A stretch of DNA of 64,000 bases from Sympetrum striolatum (lineage: Eukaryota > Arthropoda > Insecta > Odonata > Libellulidae): NCBI GenBank assembly GCA_947579665.1, contig OX388349.1, positions 72,606,841 to 72,670,840 of the forward strand. Reading direction: 5' to 3'. This document shows positions 13,901 through 26,499 of the stretch, piece after piece. Made by a program: the position numbers and the translations under genes. The notes below the pieces were generated by a model. The model was not told the DNA's origin and did no database searches. It saw only the letters and a list, made by a program, of their open reading frames with translations. Positions within the stretch are counted from its first letter, which is position 1, and the number at the start of each line of letters is the position of its first letter.

Positions 13901-16503
13901 CCCTCCAAGGACGAGAATTATTTTTTCTTAAAAATTACCCTAATTTTAGTATATTGGTATTCAGATGACCTAAATTAACAACAGAAAATTGTTTAAAAAA
14001 AGTTAACAATAATAGGTTCGTTGCAAATGCCCGTTCCCATATGGGCACGTCAGTCCTTCCCACTACTACTATTACGCGCGCCATGATGAAATTTAAAAAA
14101 AGCATTTTATTGAAAAAAATCATATTTATTTCCAAAAAATATAGTATGAAATGGTTTTTCTTGGAAGATATAAGTATTTGTTTTATTATTATTTTCTTAA
14201 GTACTTTGTAAAACATTTAACACAGAGCCCAACATCGCACTTATTACGCATTGTTCTCCCACGACTCTCGCACTCTTCATATGCGCTGCGTTTTCCCTTG
14301 TTCTGCGGTATGTCACCAATTACACCGATTAATTGATCATACCATAATTCTTGCGTGGAGCCAGTTTTTAACGTGGAAGCCTTTCTGAGTCGTCCATCGG
14401 GTGGTTTTTATTCCGTCTTGTACCGAGTAAAGTACACCTGAGCGATCTTCCGTCTAAACTCTAATTTTGTCCTTGGATCTGAGGATTTCTTTTTATTATT
14501 ATTATTATTCGATTGTCTGAGTTGCAAATAATTTATATAAATCATATCTTACCAATATGAAGTGAATTTACATGAATTTGGTCAGTTCCACCCATATGCT
14601 TATTATACTGGGATATGAAGTAGGGTTATGGAAGCTGAATAATTTTCTTTTGTTTCCTATAAAACCTTTTAGCTTTCATCAACGGCGTAACTCCATACGC
14701 TGTTGAGGCTGCCACAATTACCAAATTGTCCAGCCATTTAGTGGTTCCTATTCCTTGGCATGTAGAAATAGCTGTGACGCTCTTTCCTCTCTCCTCCTTT
14801 TTTAGATCATTTTTTGGTGGTAGCGGACAATCTTTCGGAATCCGGTTCTTTCTGATTCGCCCAGTTCCATTGTAGCCACATCCTTTCAAATGTGGCAATA
14901 AATTCTTTCGTATAAATTATATATTGAGCTAAATAAATTAATGCTATTATATTATTTCACATACCACTTCAAATTATAATAACCGAATCTTATCGATTCA
15001 CCTCTACTACATTGCTTGCAGCTGTGTCTTCCGTAGTATCTTATCATCTCTTCTTCACAATCTAAGAACTGGGAAGGCACCAAATGCTGCAAACATCTGT
15101 GTAATTATTTTCATCGTAGGCCAGACTTTGTAGAACTCATCGCTTGACTGTCTTACTTAGTATTATCCGCTAAGTGTAAAAATTTCATTATTTGGATGAA
15201 TCAGTCCCTCCTCATCGCTCTACTAACCAATTCAATATGTACATCCTTTTTCGCGTCCCAGTAATATTTTTTCCAGGAGAATGTTGTACCCGGACACAAT
15301 CAAAATGCCAATGAAGGTTTGCATCTCCTCTGCTGTAATTTGCGGACTGGGGCAATTAAAAAATTGGGCGTAATTCTCACTTTGTTCCACTATGAATGCG
15401 ACGAAATTGTCATCGATGAAGAGCTCTAGCAATTAGATGCAGCTAAGTTTAGAGTATGAAAAGTAATCTGCTTCAGAAAAACTTCCCGTACACTCAATGC
15501 TGCCCTTTATCCATTTTCTCTGCACAGATTTTTTTGCCCCATCGTCTTCTCCAGCACCGATCCTTTCGTTGGTTGCCAACCGAATTTCAGCTTGTGCCCT
15601 CATTTGCTAGCCAGTAAAATTGTCAACCAATCTTTCCTCATCTTCATCAGCCAATGCTTCATCAGTTCTCTCATTTCCTTCTGTTGGAGAAATGAAGAAA
15701 TCGGTAACATCTACCTCACTCTCTTCATCCTCGTCGAGGATTCGGAGAGCCTCCTTCAGTGAAGTCGACTCATGAAAACTTACGTTATTCCTGAATAGAA
15801 ACTATAACACCTCTAATGATATCATTTTTATGTGAAGCTAACAAAATTTGAAAGGATTTGTATATCTAGTTCAATAATCATTTGCTAATATATGTTGTTG
15901 CCGCTTCTACTATATAAATTTAGGTTTTCCGAGATTTAGTTCATAAATATGCATAATAATTGCCATAGTCTTCTTGTCACAACTTAAAACTAAAATAATT
16001 CTTAACTTAATTCCACCAAAAATAATGTATTATGTCGCAAAATATTCTTTTATATACTATATATAGCTTTCCTAGACAGCCATCGGCAAGGAAATCGCGT
16101 AGTAGTGGGAAGGCCTGACGTGCCCATATGGGAACGCAGCGATAAACAACGTTATAACAACAACAAATAACCTCAAACTCTGCTCTATTTAATTTCTTTC
16201 GATGATTAGAACATCATACTAGAGGTATACAAGCAAAAAACTACTTTAAATTAAAAACAATAAAACTTATAAAAATTAGTTGCCAGAAGGATCCATCTCA
16301 AAATTTCCCTGTTTTTCGAAAAATCACAAGAAATATTTCCCTTGACTTAAATGCACCAAAACTCAAATGAAACTAAGCTTTGGACCCTCTTAGCTCACAA
16401 AATATCGTTTACTGACCATTTTATGACACTCAAGATATTGTTTAGCTACCTAGAGAACCCAGCTGCAGTCCGTTCCCATATGGGAACGTCAGTCCTTTAA
16501 GGG
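13901..16503 (-). mobile_element. piggyBac-family element, degenerate
   Basis: The ends are inverted repeats CCCTCCAAGGAC (13901-13912) and, read from the right, CCCTTAAAGGAC (16492-16503). TTAA lies directly outside on both sides (13897-13900 and 16504-16507), the piggyBac signature. Inside, on the minus strand, is a broken transposase gene running from about 15785 to 14626. Three subterminal copies of a palindromic CCCATATGGG motif lie near the two ends. At 2.6 kb it is close to a full-length element, but its coding region is disrupted. Confidence 0.92.
14626..15785 (-). pseudogene. piggyBac transposase pseudogene
   Basis: Read on the minus strand, an acidic N-terminal piece (ALRILDEDEESEVDVTDFF...LADEDEERLVDNFTG, then stop) is followed by ELFIDDNFVAFIVEQSENYA and EEMQTFIGILIVSGYN (15432-15232). 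Next come EEEMIRYYGRHSCKQCSRGE and SIRFGYYN (about 15,070-14,950), which is the conserved GRHS-K-IRFGYK core, and then PHLKGCGYNGTGRIRKNRIP and VTAISTCQGIGTTKWLDN (14898-14626). Stops and frameshifts separate the pieces, and the C-terminal zinc-binding end is missing. It cannot make a working transposase. Confidence 0.9.
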
Positions 16504-16507
16504 TTAA

Positions 16508-18779
16508 AGTGAGGATTGAACTTAAACACCAATTTTAAAGATAAGTTAAAACACCGCGTTTAAGTTAAGAAATTTAAATAATGAGAAACCTTAAGAACCT
16601 GAATTGATAATGGCTACTTCGGTAGTTTAGCAATTGATTAATTCGCAAAAACGCACTAAACGTTATCACGGTAAAGATAACATGAATACGAGAAAAAATT
16701 TTCTTCTCATCGAGATAAAAAATGTTCTGCGTTAATTAATTCCAATCTATTATGGATGATACCCTTAAATCGCATTTAACACGGCCGATAAGCCAACAAT
16801 TGAGTATAGCACGGGACTTAAACATTCAGCAGTTCATTTATCGCAATAGGTATGAGAGAAAGATGTTGAACTTAGCAGGATAAAGCTTGCGCCATAAAAT
16901 CCATGGATAACAGAACAGCGACATTACTGGGACTAAAACTTAATTAATGCCTCCCACTTTCCGGGTAAATTTTCCAACCAATAAAGTAACAAGCCGCGTC
17001 AATTCTACTCTGTTAACGGAATGCTTTGTGAACAAGGTAACACAGTGGTACCAGCCACCCCCAGAGGTTCTTAAGGAGATAGCTGAATAAAAAGCGATAC
17101 CATATAAATAGAAATAAACTGCAAAATATTTCAGGATATGCTTCCAAAAATTCTACTTATATCAGCCAATCTGAAGAAGAGGTGTACTATGCTCAAGTGA
17201 CTCTGTCTTTAATGGAAAGCAAGCGGCTAATGACTACCAGAAAATGAAGAACTTACTTCAACATACTCAATCTTGAAGACGTCGGATTCCGTTCCGAGCT
17301 GCGTGAAAAAGAAGAATAATAGAAAATTCTTTACAGTACACAGATAAATAGAAGATGAGCTCATGGTGTTCTAACAACATTCGTAGATTCCCAAAAAAAT
17401 CATAGATATCTTTTGATAAAAGGAAGAGATAATATCAAGCAGGCAAAGTGGATTTGAATAGAAAAGAAATGCCCATACTAAGCTCAATAGTGAAGAAGTA
17501 ACAGAAACCTGTTGAGATCCAGTAAAAGAGGAGTTAAATTTTAAGAAACGGATGAAATAAAAGTATATGCAAGTTCATTAGGGAGTAATGATAGCATGTC
17601 AGCAATATGCCTTCGACTGTATGTATCAAAGTACTACCGCTAATGTAACCGAATAAGCTAAAGTAATTTCAAATCTTGCATTTAAAATTCAATGTAAGCC
17701 TAATGAAGAGCCATTCATTCATAAAGCCAGAATAAGATGACAGCGAAGTTCCAAACGACAATCTATTATTTAACATCGATAATAAGTACAAAGGAATGAT
17801 TTTGTCACAATACTTACAGAAAAAAATTAATAGAAAATATAATGATATAGTTCTATAATTTTCACTTTACTATATTTTAAATCGACTACGCAAATATACT
17901 ACTTTACGCATGAAATAATTTCTTTGGATAATATCATTTACAAGCTGTATTTATTTACTATACAATCAACTACCGATCCTGAATAAAATTTTATCTCTCA
18001 AAAATAGCGATGAATTCAAAATTTAACTAAAATCATTGACCATTTATCGTTGGGGAAAATAAGTGCTAAGAATTACACACAAAATAAATATTCGATTTGA
18101 CAAAGACTAACTAGACAAGAATTAGAAATGAACCTAACTACAATGTTGATGAATCGTGCATGTAGATATCATATAAAAAATAAATCAAGCATCGCTATTC
18201 TGATGAGTAATATCCTTACAATGCGAATTCATTTTAAAATTACACTGCCCTTTCTATAAGTAGACAACTGCTTTGCAGCGTTTTTAATCGCATCATCAAA
18301 TATACTGCTGAATTAACAGAGAAGCCGGATCGCTGAACTTAACACGGAAGCAAAAGAGCCTTCCTCAGCTAAAATATCGGTACAGGCTCGCTATGGGATA
18401 CAAATGAATTGATGCGTTCCATTTTTATGAATGGAAGATTGACTCTGGTTCCCTCTACCATAACTTGAGACTTAGGATCATTACTCATACGTATTTTACT
18501 GCTAGATGGATTAAAGCGTATTTCTCACTTCTGTATCAGTGAGCTTCGAAACTGAGATGGCACGAGAGATATTGACGAATTGCCAATAATGACATTCATT
18601 TAGGTAATTACATACTGTAAGCTATGAAAAACGTTATGCTATGATCATTAGGCTCTTTTAAATGGGCCTGTACCACTGATAGTAGTCAGGCTCAATAAGG
18701 AAAGCAAGCAACTCCAATCCTCATCACGGGTAGTTAACCTCATTCCCCCAGTCTTAGAAATATTTTGGTAGAAAAAAAT
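16508..18779. other. non-genic A-rich DNA
   Basis: No gene or element recognised. The + strand is clearly richer in A than T. Confidence 0.55.
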
Positions 18780-18839
18780 GGAAGGGGTGAGGATTCAGGC
18801 GGATAGGATAAGAGGAAGTAAGATTCAGCGGAGCATTGA

Positions 18840-19215
18840 TTTCATCAAGCATAAATCTGTCTGTAAAGTATTCATCCCGAAGACCGGCTCGTACCTCATA
18901 CCCTCTAACAATAGCTACCAAGAGCTAGTAAGGGGAATAATGCTTACTAGGCAGGATGAGGAGTGAGGTAGTTTTTCTTATCCCACAGTGCAAGAATGCT
19001 ATAAGCGGAAATTCCCACGTAAATTAGAACAATGACTTTACGAGTAACAATTTTCTTGGAATTACATAAGGAGAGATCTTAATCAGTATCAGCATCACTA
19101 TCAGTAGCTTTCATTTCATCACAGCCAAGAACAAGACTGGGATAACATTAAATGAACGATACATTTTTCTCCATCCTATATCAATAAACAATCGCAAGCA
19201 TAAATTACAAGTCTA
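18840..19215 (+). repeat. dispersed repeat, copy A
   Basis: Shares TACCTCAT.CCCTCTA, CTTACTAGGCA.GATGAGGA, GAGGTAGTTTT, ATCACAGCCA.GAA.AAGACTG and AAATGAACGATACATTTT with 38940-39400 in the same order. A 62-codon ORF at 18778-18966 lies inside it; its counterpart in the other copy is similar but not open throughout. The family is not identified. Confidence 0.6.
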
Positions 19216-20249
19216 AAAAAATTCACATAATTTCAGTAAGTATATCTGGTGGAAAACTAGGCTAAAGAAATGTGTAATGCAGTATAAGTGAGGTAGACGT
19301 GAAAATCGCATCACGTGAAAGTACGAAACGATTCAATTAGTCATTTATTTGAATGATAATCATGAAGAACAGTACTTTTCCAATCCTTCTCGAAACTTTA
19401 CGACGGAACAATCAGAACATGTTTCGGCATGACAAAAGAGGGCCGATCGGCTCCAATCAACAAGTTGACAAGCAAAACTATAAAGGGGCCGCGGAATCAA
19501 CAGGCCAATCTTCATATCCATGCGTCGCGTTTTCAAGATGGGGGATTCAATTCCTAGATGGGAATCAGCTGACGGGAATTCCGCGACCAAAATGTTACAT
19601 TGTGAATATTTTAAAAGGAATTTTGATATTTTCTGAACCACGATATAAAATACAAAACAATTGTCCAATTCGATGACGTGAATGCAGAGTTTCCTCAAAA
19701 TGAATGACTGAATTAAACTTGGAAATCATTTAGCCTGTATAACCTCGATCAAAGCTTATCACCGATAAGCGAATCACACTTCGGAAGATTTGAATAGAAG
19801 GAAATGAGTAAAATTAAAAATAGATTTTCTGCAGAGGAAAAGAAAAATGTTATTCACGAAAGCTTTTTTTTATTATTTCCTTGAAAGCTTGGAGCTAATC
19901 TGATTACCTTCCCATTTATGAGTGTGATAATGACAATATTATATTTATAAAATTGAGAGGCTAGTAGAACGCGGACATAATCCATGAATTTCCAGCTGGG
20001 TTAAATTCATGATTTGATTTGATAACGCAAGGATTCACGCCATAAAAATTGCAACAATCACGATGCCGGTAAATCAATTCTTTTCCAGAGGATCAGGAGG
20101 ATTCAAAGGGTTTAACATGGAAAAAAATGGGAAAAAAACGTTGTACATGGCGAACCTAATGCACGGACAGAACTCGTGTTCTACCTTTCGGTAGGTATGT
20201 TCATGCGCGTCAATATTCTCTATTGAATGACAGTTCATTCATATCTGGG

Positions 20250-20590
20250 TAATTTAACCCATCTTTACGTCATACAAAATCTTTTGCCTTCGTTTTCCAC
20301 TCTGTTTATTTGGCATTTCAACCTCAATTACTTTCTTTAGAAGCGTTTCCTCTCAAAAATTGTCCCCCCATTTCATCTTTCGACGCCTAATTACTCCAAT
20401 TAAAGTCCTTTCTTCCACGACCATCTCCAGCATCCCCGTGTTCGTTTTCCTATCTACCTAGCTTATTTTTTCTATTCTACATCACACCTAAATCTCTAAG
20501 TCCTCCAAACTTTTGATTTCCTCTTTTATTAAGCTCCGCGTTTCACACCCATACAGCAAAACAACAACAAGGATTTTACTAATATTTTCC
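20250..20590 (-). pseudogene. LINE reverse-transcriptase C-terminal tail, decayed
   Basis: The minus strand reads ILVVVLLYGCETRSLIKEEI, then in another frame RIEKIS, a stop, VDRKTNTGMLEMVVEERTLI and GVIRRRKMKWGDN, then LKKVIEVEM and SGKRRQK. The order LLYG(C/A)E.W..., I.W.DR.TN..VL, R.RKMKW and EGKRGRGR is the tail shared by many insect non-LTR retrotransposons. Frameshifts and stops show decay. Confidence 0.72.
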
Positions 20591-20657
20591 TTATTCATTC
20601 GTCATTTATTCATTAATACGCCTTCAAATAAAGAACTAATAGGGCAAAGTATTCCTT

Positions 20658-20940
20658 TTTAAATAGAACTGTAAATGATTGGAATGGTTTACCCTCGGAA
20701 GTTTTGAGTCTTTTCCTGACAAGTCTCGACAATTTAAAACCAAGGTTAAATCCAGTTTGTGTAAATTATGTACTTAAATCCTGTTACTAATTAATTTTGT
20801 TTTTAATTGGCGAGTTGATAGCGCCATTTTCACTTTGTAAATGTAAATAACGATAAGTATCAGCTGGCTATTGTTTTGACTTTGTATGACCTTGCCACCA
20901 GGCTTGTGGCATATTTGCAAGGATTTTTTATAATAATAAT
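20658..20940 (+). repeat. 5'-truncated LINE 3' end with (TAA)n tail
   Basis: Close relative of the copy at 13376-13566: GTNNATGATTGGAATGGTTT onward, with the same WNGLPSEV reading. A one-base deletion after SEV shifts the frame. The 3' part includes a GC-box-like CCACCAGGCTTGTGGC palindrome and ends in TAATAATAAT. It lies head to head with the minus-strand LINE tail just to its left. Confidence 0.7.
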
Positions 20941-23900
20941 GTCACATCTACGAACACTTTATCTGCTTACTCATAAAATATATAAATCATAAGAAATAAT
21001 ATATTTTGTACTCATACCAAATAATAAAGAGCGAGAAACGAATCGTACCTACAATGAATAATTAATATCTAAAATTAACTCGATACTCATAGAAATTCTT
21101 AAAAAAATTGATAACTATAGCAAAATATCCTGTTGGATTCAAAAGGTATTTCTTGAAGACATTAGGTATAGCATACATAAGTGTCATTTTTAGTATTTGT
21201 AGAATGCATTCATTGTTTGTTTTTATCTTATGTGTGTTAAGATGAAGTTCCACCAAGTGAAGGCCGAAGTGATTGAATTTGTTCAATAGGTATATTTAAA
21301 ACGATAATAAACGTCGCTGAAATAATGTTTCCGGTACCTGATTTTTACTTTTAACATTAAGTGAAATACATTTCTTTGTTCCACATAATTGTGAAATAAC
21401 CTATCCTTAGGTAGAAGGCGAAATAATGAGGATTATCATATTTTCTCTTAGTCTTTGATGATAGTTTCAACAACAGCATTTGTTTCAACATTTTGAAGAG
21501 AGCACTACGTTTGATGCTCCACATAATTATCGGCTTGACAGCATCAATCTCCCGCTTCCAAAATCCGAAGACAAAATCCCATTTGCCCCTTCCAACGTTA
21601 ATTTCCACTCAAACTAAGCCGGGCAATTAATCCGTAACTCGTTCACCCATTTTTTTTTATAATCCACTTTCATATCGCTCTTACCATTCATTACCCCTTC
21701 CTTCAGAGTCCATTTTAATTGCCTCAAATATACGTCGCCGGGTAACGCGAAAGCATAGACTTATTACCCCAAATCCCTCGCTAATAAAGCCATCACAACA
21801 TCCGATATAACCTAATAACCGTCCCGGACGAGCCCACCTTCGCGAGGCATCGATCCCAAAAATAAAACCCCTTCGGTGGTACCCTTTTTCCTCGGGCGGT
21901 AGCTGCGACATCTTACGGACTTTCCTCTGATAAGCCGGTGAGATTGCCTCCGCTTCGTGAAGAGGAAAATAAAAAAGGAGGGACTTGCCCAACCCGGCGC
22001 GGGTTCGCCGGGTCGAGTCTGGAGCTCCGATCTCCCCATCCCATCGCATCTGAAAAAACCCCCGCCGCCCCGTGATTCCCCACCCCCTCTACGGCTTCAA
22101 CAGGTTGACGAGGGGGCTGGGAAGTCCTGTCGCGCGGGAAGAGCTCTTTTTTTACATTAATCCTTCTCTCTCGAACGCCGCTTCGGTTTTAACCCTCTTC
22201 TGCTCTCGATGGAAACTTTTTAAGAGGGGATATCGGCAGGAATTGGATTAAAAATTACGAGGCTCGAGCTGGGATAAGGATTCGCGTGTAAGAGCCGAGT
22301 TATTGGCCTCGAAAAATTAACTTTGCTTCGAGGATGGCTTATTAATAGAGAAGGTAGCAAGCCGAGATTGTCAACTGGTGTGGTGCAGTGCAATGTTGTG
22401 CATTATGATTTATACTATAGTCAATAAACGTTCCCCTAACGACTTACATAAGTGGAATATTAAGGAAATGCTCTTTGTTTGTTCCTGCTACCATATCTCG
22501 ATGAATGGAACTTTTCTTATGATTCAGGATAGAGGAAAGTGTATCACTTATTTAATTTTGCTTCATTTTTGCGAGTGGCTGTGATTATAGTGAAGCAAAT
22601 GAGGCATGAGTGTTATGATTAATTGCATTTTTATCGGTTACTCCTTTTTTAAAGATATGAAAAGAGTTTTTCAAAAAGTAATTCTGCCGTATTTACGTGG
22701 ACGTTTTCCAAAATTTTCAGTGACGAAACTTAAGACAAATTATTCAATCCACATCTTGTCTGGCAAATCTCATTCCCGCTCCAAACCTTAAGGTAAATAA
22801 TGGTAGAAGGAAGGATCACGCTAACAAAGGGCTCTGGGTTGAGCACTATACAGAAAGAATAATGTTCTTACGTATAAATTATACTATCGATATATTTGAG
22901 GAATGCAATTTATTAAATATGAATCCGCAACGTTAGCGTTAAAACTTTTATTTTACCATTTTCCATTTTCATTAAAGTAAATGCATAGAGCACATTTTTG
23001 TAGTGAGAGGTCGGTTGATCAACCACTACAAGGTTTGAACAGCTACTGAAACGCTCCAAGTTCATTTATTTTACTCCATAACAAGGAGATTCCAAAAATA
23101 CAAAGTCGGACGCAACAGTTTGAGATCAAGTTAACGAAAAGTAAAACAAAAGCATACGGATTTCTTGATAGTTCGAAAGGGCTATGAGTAGAGGCTTTTT
23201 TGTTAGTAAGGATGGATTAAATCGTAACACAAAGATAACTTCCGGACCACCCTTCATTCTATTCAGTATTCCTGGGAATCTTTTCCTCGGGTCCGATCAT
23301 CTGGATTCGTCATGCCCTTGAGAGGGCCCTAACACAGACCGTATCCTTTCTCGAATCTCCTCTCGACCTTTTCTCCTTGTTTCTCATCCTCCACCACACT
23401 TCTTTTTACGACAAATCTCTGTCTCTGTCTCCAAACATGCCAATAGAGCAATACATACTCAGAAAAAGGCACATCCATGTTTGTACACAAAATAAGATGA
23501 AATTGGAAAGTACCGTAAGATCGTAATGTGCTCAATATGATCTTTAAAAAGCTAAAAATAGATTCAAGAAAATCATAATAATTCCCTTTTACGTGCATAC
23601 TGTTATTTTGAATTAACTTAGACTAGAAGACGTACAATTCATAAGAAGTTTGTGAATACGAAAATAAAGGTTGAAGATTCCAATTTGCGGCAGAAATGGA
23701 CTAAGCGCACACGCTTCGGAGCTTCATGCATGCAATAAAACCATCAATTTCAGAGGTAAAGACAACTAAATTAAACATTTGTTTCCCATCTTGATGTAAT
23801 TAATATTTTACAAGTATTGAGTTCACAGACGAATATCGGTGAAACTCCCTAATAATTTATACAATGCAGAAAAACAAAAATTACATAAATTATCTATCTA

Positions 23901-24092
23901 TGTAATCTATTTCTATCTGAAACTCTCAGGAATTGATGGAAATACTAAATATGATCCAATAGAGTGTATATTCCTGCCGTAGCAAAGTGTCTGAAAATTC
24001 CATGGCATCAAATTATAAATATTTATTGACAAAATGGACAGTAAAACTTAACTTATCCAACAGTTCTTAGTATAATCACATTCTACAATATA
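20941..24092. other. non-genic DNA with a GC-rich island
   Basis: No gene recognised. A GC- and CpG-richer block lies at about 21,680-22,340 with overlapping short ORFs on both strands and none that looks conserved. Confidence 0.5.
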
Positions 24093-24512
24093 ATTTATTG
24101 CAACAAAATGCGCGTACAATAAAATTTATAAACGACGAAGATGTTGAGAAAAATGAAGTTTCCACGCGACAAAATGTAATAACTTTATTTTTACAATTTA
24201 TAATTATTAAATATTAATAATTAAAAATAATTAAATATTTATAAAAATAACAATACACATTTTGGTTATTAAAATATTATAATTTTAATGATCCACCTTA
24301 TATTTTGGATGTTCACCAGTAAAATTCTTTAATTTTGTCGCACGGAAACGTATCTTCATCGTCATTTCGAAATTCCACAAAGATCCTAAAACTCCCGTCT
24401 TCCTCCATGAATTTTAAAATTTACAAGTTTTTGAAAACAACAATTCACAATGAGTTGTACAAGTTTTTCAAATTTTGCTGGAACGTATTTTTATCGCAAT
24501 AAATTACTTTTT
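24093..24512. repeat. long imperfect inverted repeat (fold-back)
   Basis: Outer arms AATTTATTGCAACAAAATGC (from 24093) and its imperfect complement at 24484-24506. Inner arms GTTTCCACGCGACAAAAT (24158-24175) and the complement of GTTTCCGTGCGACAAAAT (24332-24349), with GACGAAGAT/GATGAAGAT between. The centre is a very AT-rich stretch. It may be a MITE with long terminal repeats; I could not fix its ends or a target duplication. Confidence 0.6.
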
Positions 24513-24539
24513 TAAACGGACATTTATGCTCTAATGGGA

Positions 24540-25210
24540 ACCTCAATCTCATCTTTGAATTTCCGTCCCATGAAACGGTCAAAAAGACAAAGGACACCTC
24601 CATTGAGTCGCGTGCCGCCCCCGCTCCGAATTAAAACTCAATCCAGCACGCATCCGAGCCGTACACAAAGCGATGAGAAGCGTACGTGACGTATCCCCGA
24701 GAAAAAAGGTGCCTTCGGGCGGCTTACGTCCTTCTTCTTTTTGCCTCCATCTTTGCGGTGAAAGGAAGCTGCCGGGACGGCAAACAGCGGATGTAAAAAT
24801 GGCGTGGAAAAGCGAAATGGACGAAAAAAGGAACGTCGTGAGAAAGTGCTTCCGAGTATCTCGCAAAGAACTGGTCACGTCTTTCCGGCAATGATTTATC
24901 GCTCGGAGAATCCCTTTTATGAAGGAAGATGGAAAAAAAAGCGCTAGGACGTAATTAGCAGGCTCGCAATTAAGAATCGGGATTAATAAAAGCGGACGTT
25001 TGGAGCTGCAGGGCGGTGTGATTGCGGATCTAACAAGAGGAGATCCCCGATAAATAGGGATTTAATGCGGGGGCTTTTTTAAACCGCGACCATTAAACTC
25101 AGTATGTACGCCTCCCCGACAGGACGTTTTCTATTAGTAAGCGAGAGCTAAGAGTGATTGACTTTGCATCCATCAAATGAAATCCGAAGCTGGGATGCTG
25201 ATCCCTGCCA
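24540..25210. other. GC-rich island without a recognisable gene
   Basis: CpG-rich relative to its surroundings, with several overlapping ORFs of 70-100 codons on both strands that show no family resemblance. It contains TAAT-type motifs next to GC blocks. Confidence 0.45.
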
Positions 25211-25754
25211 AACAGAGGGGATTTTATATGAAATCAATTAAAAAAGGCGTGGAAAAAGTGTCCAGAAGTCCTTGTTTTCCGAGGTAAGTCCCGGATTTAA
25301 TCACCACAGCTTACAATTTGCTTTTCGGGACACCGTGACACTCAAGATGTCACGGTTTGAAGCGTCCGACCTGAGTAATGTTTCAGTACTGATTGATCGA
25401 TTGACGTACCTCTTTATCTGTCAACTATGTTTCATGTTTATTCAATTTATTTTGTCGATTGAAGTTTATTATGTATTCAAATTTTGTTTATTCCAGGGAA
25501 TGAATAATGGATAAGCAATTACCGCTCGAAATAATTCATCGCTGCGTAACTGCATATATCGCGGTAAGAACCACGATGGTGCTCATAGCATCAAATAGGA
25601 AAGGAAATTTAGTATTAATAATGATAATTTTACCATTGATAGTCATTGCAGATAGAGAATTCAACAGAGAGGAAGCCAGGCGAATAAAAATGTTTTAATA
25701 ATAACCCTGCATATAAAAATACTGGAATATGCAAACTTTGCAGTTATGAAATAA

Positions 25755-25910
25755 ATTTAGATGTTCAGGCGTTACCTTGTGGAAAGCCATTGGAATAATG
25801 AAGAAATAAAACTTTCAAATTTAAAATATAAAATTAAAATGTAAATTTTCTACACTTTTATTTACTTATGACTGGTTTCGCTACCGGAGTAGCATCTTCC
25901 CATTTCAAAT
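25755..25910 (-). mobile_element. Penelope-like 3' tail with degenerate hammerhead-like motif
   Basis: On the minus strand the order is GGGAAGA, stem GCTAC/GTAGC, GAAA, CCAGTC (25901-25870), then an AT-rich spacer and TGGCTTTCCACAAGGTAACG (to about 25765). This is the order of the intron 11 Penelope-like copy (hammerhead-like core, then TGGAGTTCCACAAAGTTACA). The core's first two bases differ from CU, so it should be inactive as a ribozyme. The ends are approximate. Confidence 0.6.
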
Positions 25911-26073
25911 CCCTGTTACTTAGAATAGGTCTTTGGTCATCCTACATAGGCACGGATTTTGCGGAATGTATAACATTCTCTTTGTCAAGTTTCTGCTGAC
26001 TTATACTGACATAAGAAACATTTCAAAGTTTCCCCAAAAGACTGCAGGTCGCCCACCCTTGGGATCGGAAGTG

Positions 26074-26150
26074 AAAAATACCGGCAGGATACGAACCCAG
26101 GTCGGATTACACCGCTTTCCGGAACTGTTCTAACCACCAAATTCCAATCT
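26074..26150 (-). repeat. tRNA-like SINE remnant
   Basis: The + strand holds CAGGATACGAACCCAGGTC, complementary to a T-arm/B box, followed by GTTCTAACCACCAAATT, complementary to an A-box region. It resembles the copy at 33.3 kb, including a shared GTGAAAAATA lead. Confidence 0.45.
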
Positions 26151-26229
26151 GCTATAGGGATGCTTTGACAACAGGGCGAGAGGTCTTCAAAGTAACTCGA
26201 GTCAAACCAGTTCCATTAATTTGACGTAA

Positions 26230-26460
26230 ATTTCATTAACGCTGCTTTCGCTTTCTTCTCTAAGCCATTTCTTCAATTCGCACTTTCATCAGCTCCTTTC
26301 CTCCAAATATTTCTCACTCGCTTTTTCTTTCTCTTTCAATTCCTGAAATCGATACCAATCCCATCCTATTTAACACTTCCTCATTTGTTTTGCTTTCCAC
26401 TCGAGTTCCTTTTTCTAATCTACACCACACCTACGCTTCGATGGCTTCGTCCATTTTTTA
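26230..26460 (-). pseudogene. LINE reverse-transcriptase C-terminal tail, decayed
   Basis: The minus strand reads VWCRLEKGTRVESKTNEEVL and NRIGIGIDF, then in another frame IRERK-like and KYLEERS pieces. WCRLEK..W..KTNEEVLNRIG is the familiar LINE tail block. It differs enough from the 20.3-kb copy to be a second subfamily. Confidence 0.7.
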
Positions 26461-26499
26461 TGTCTTCCTTTCTTAGAGTCTTTCTTCATCCTCATTTCG

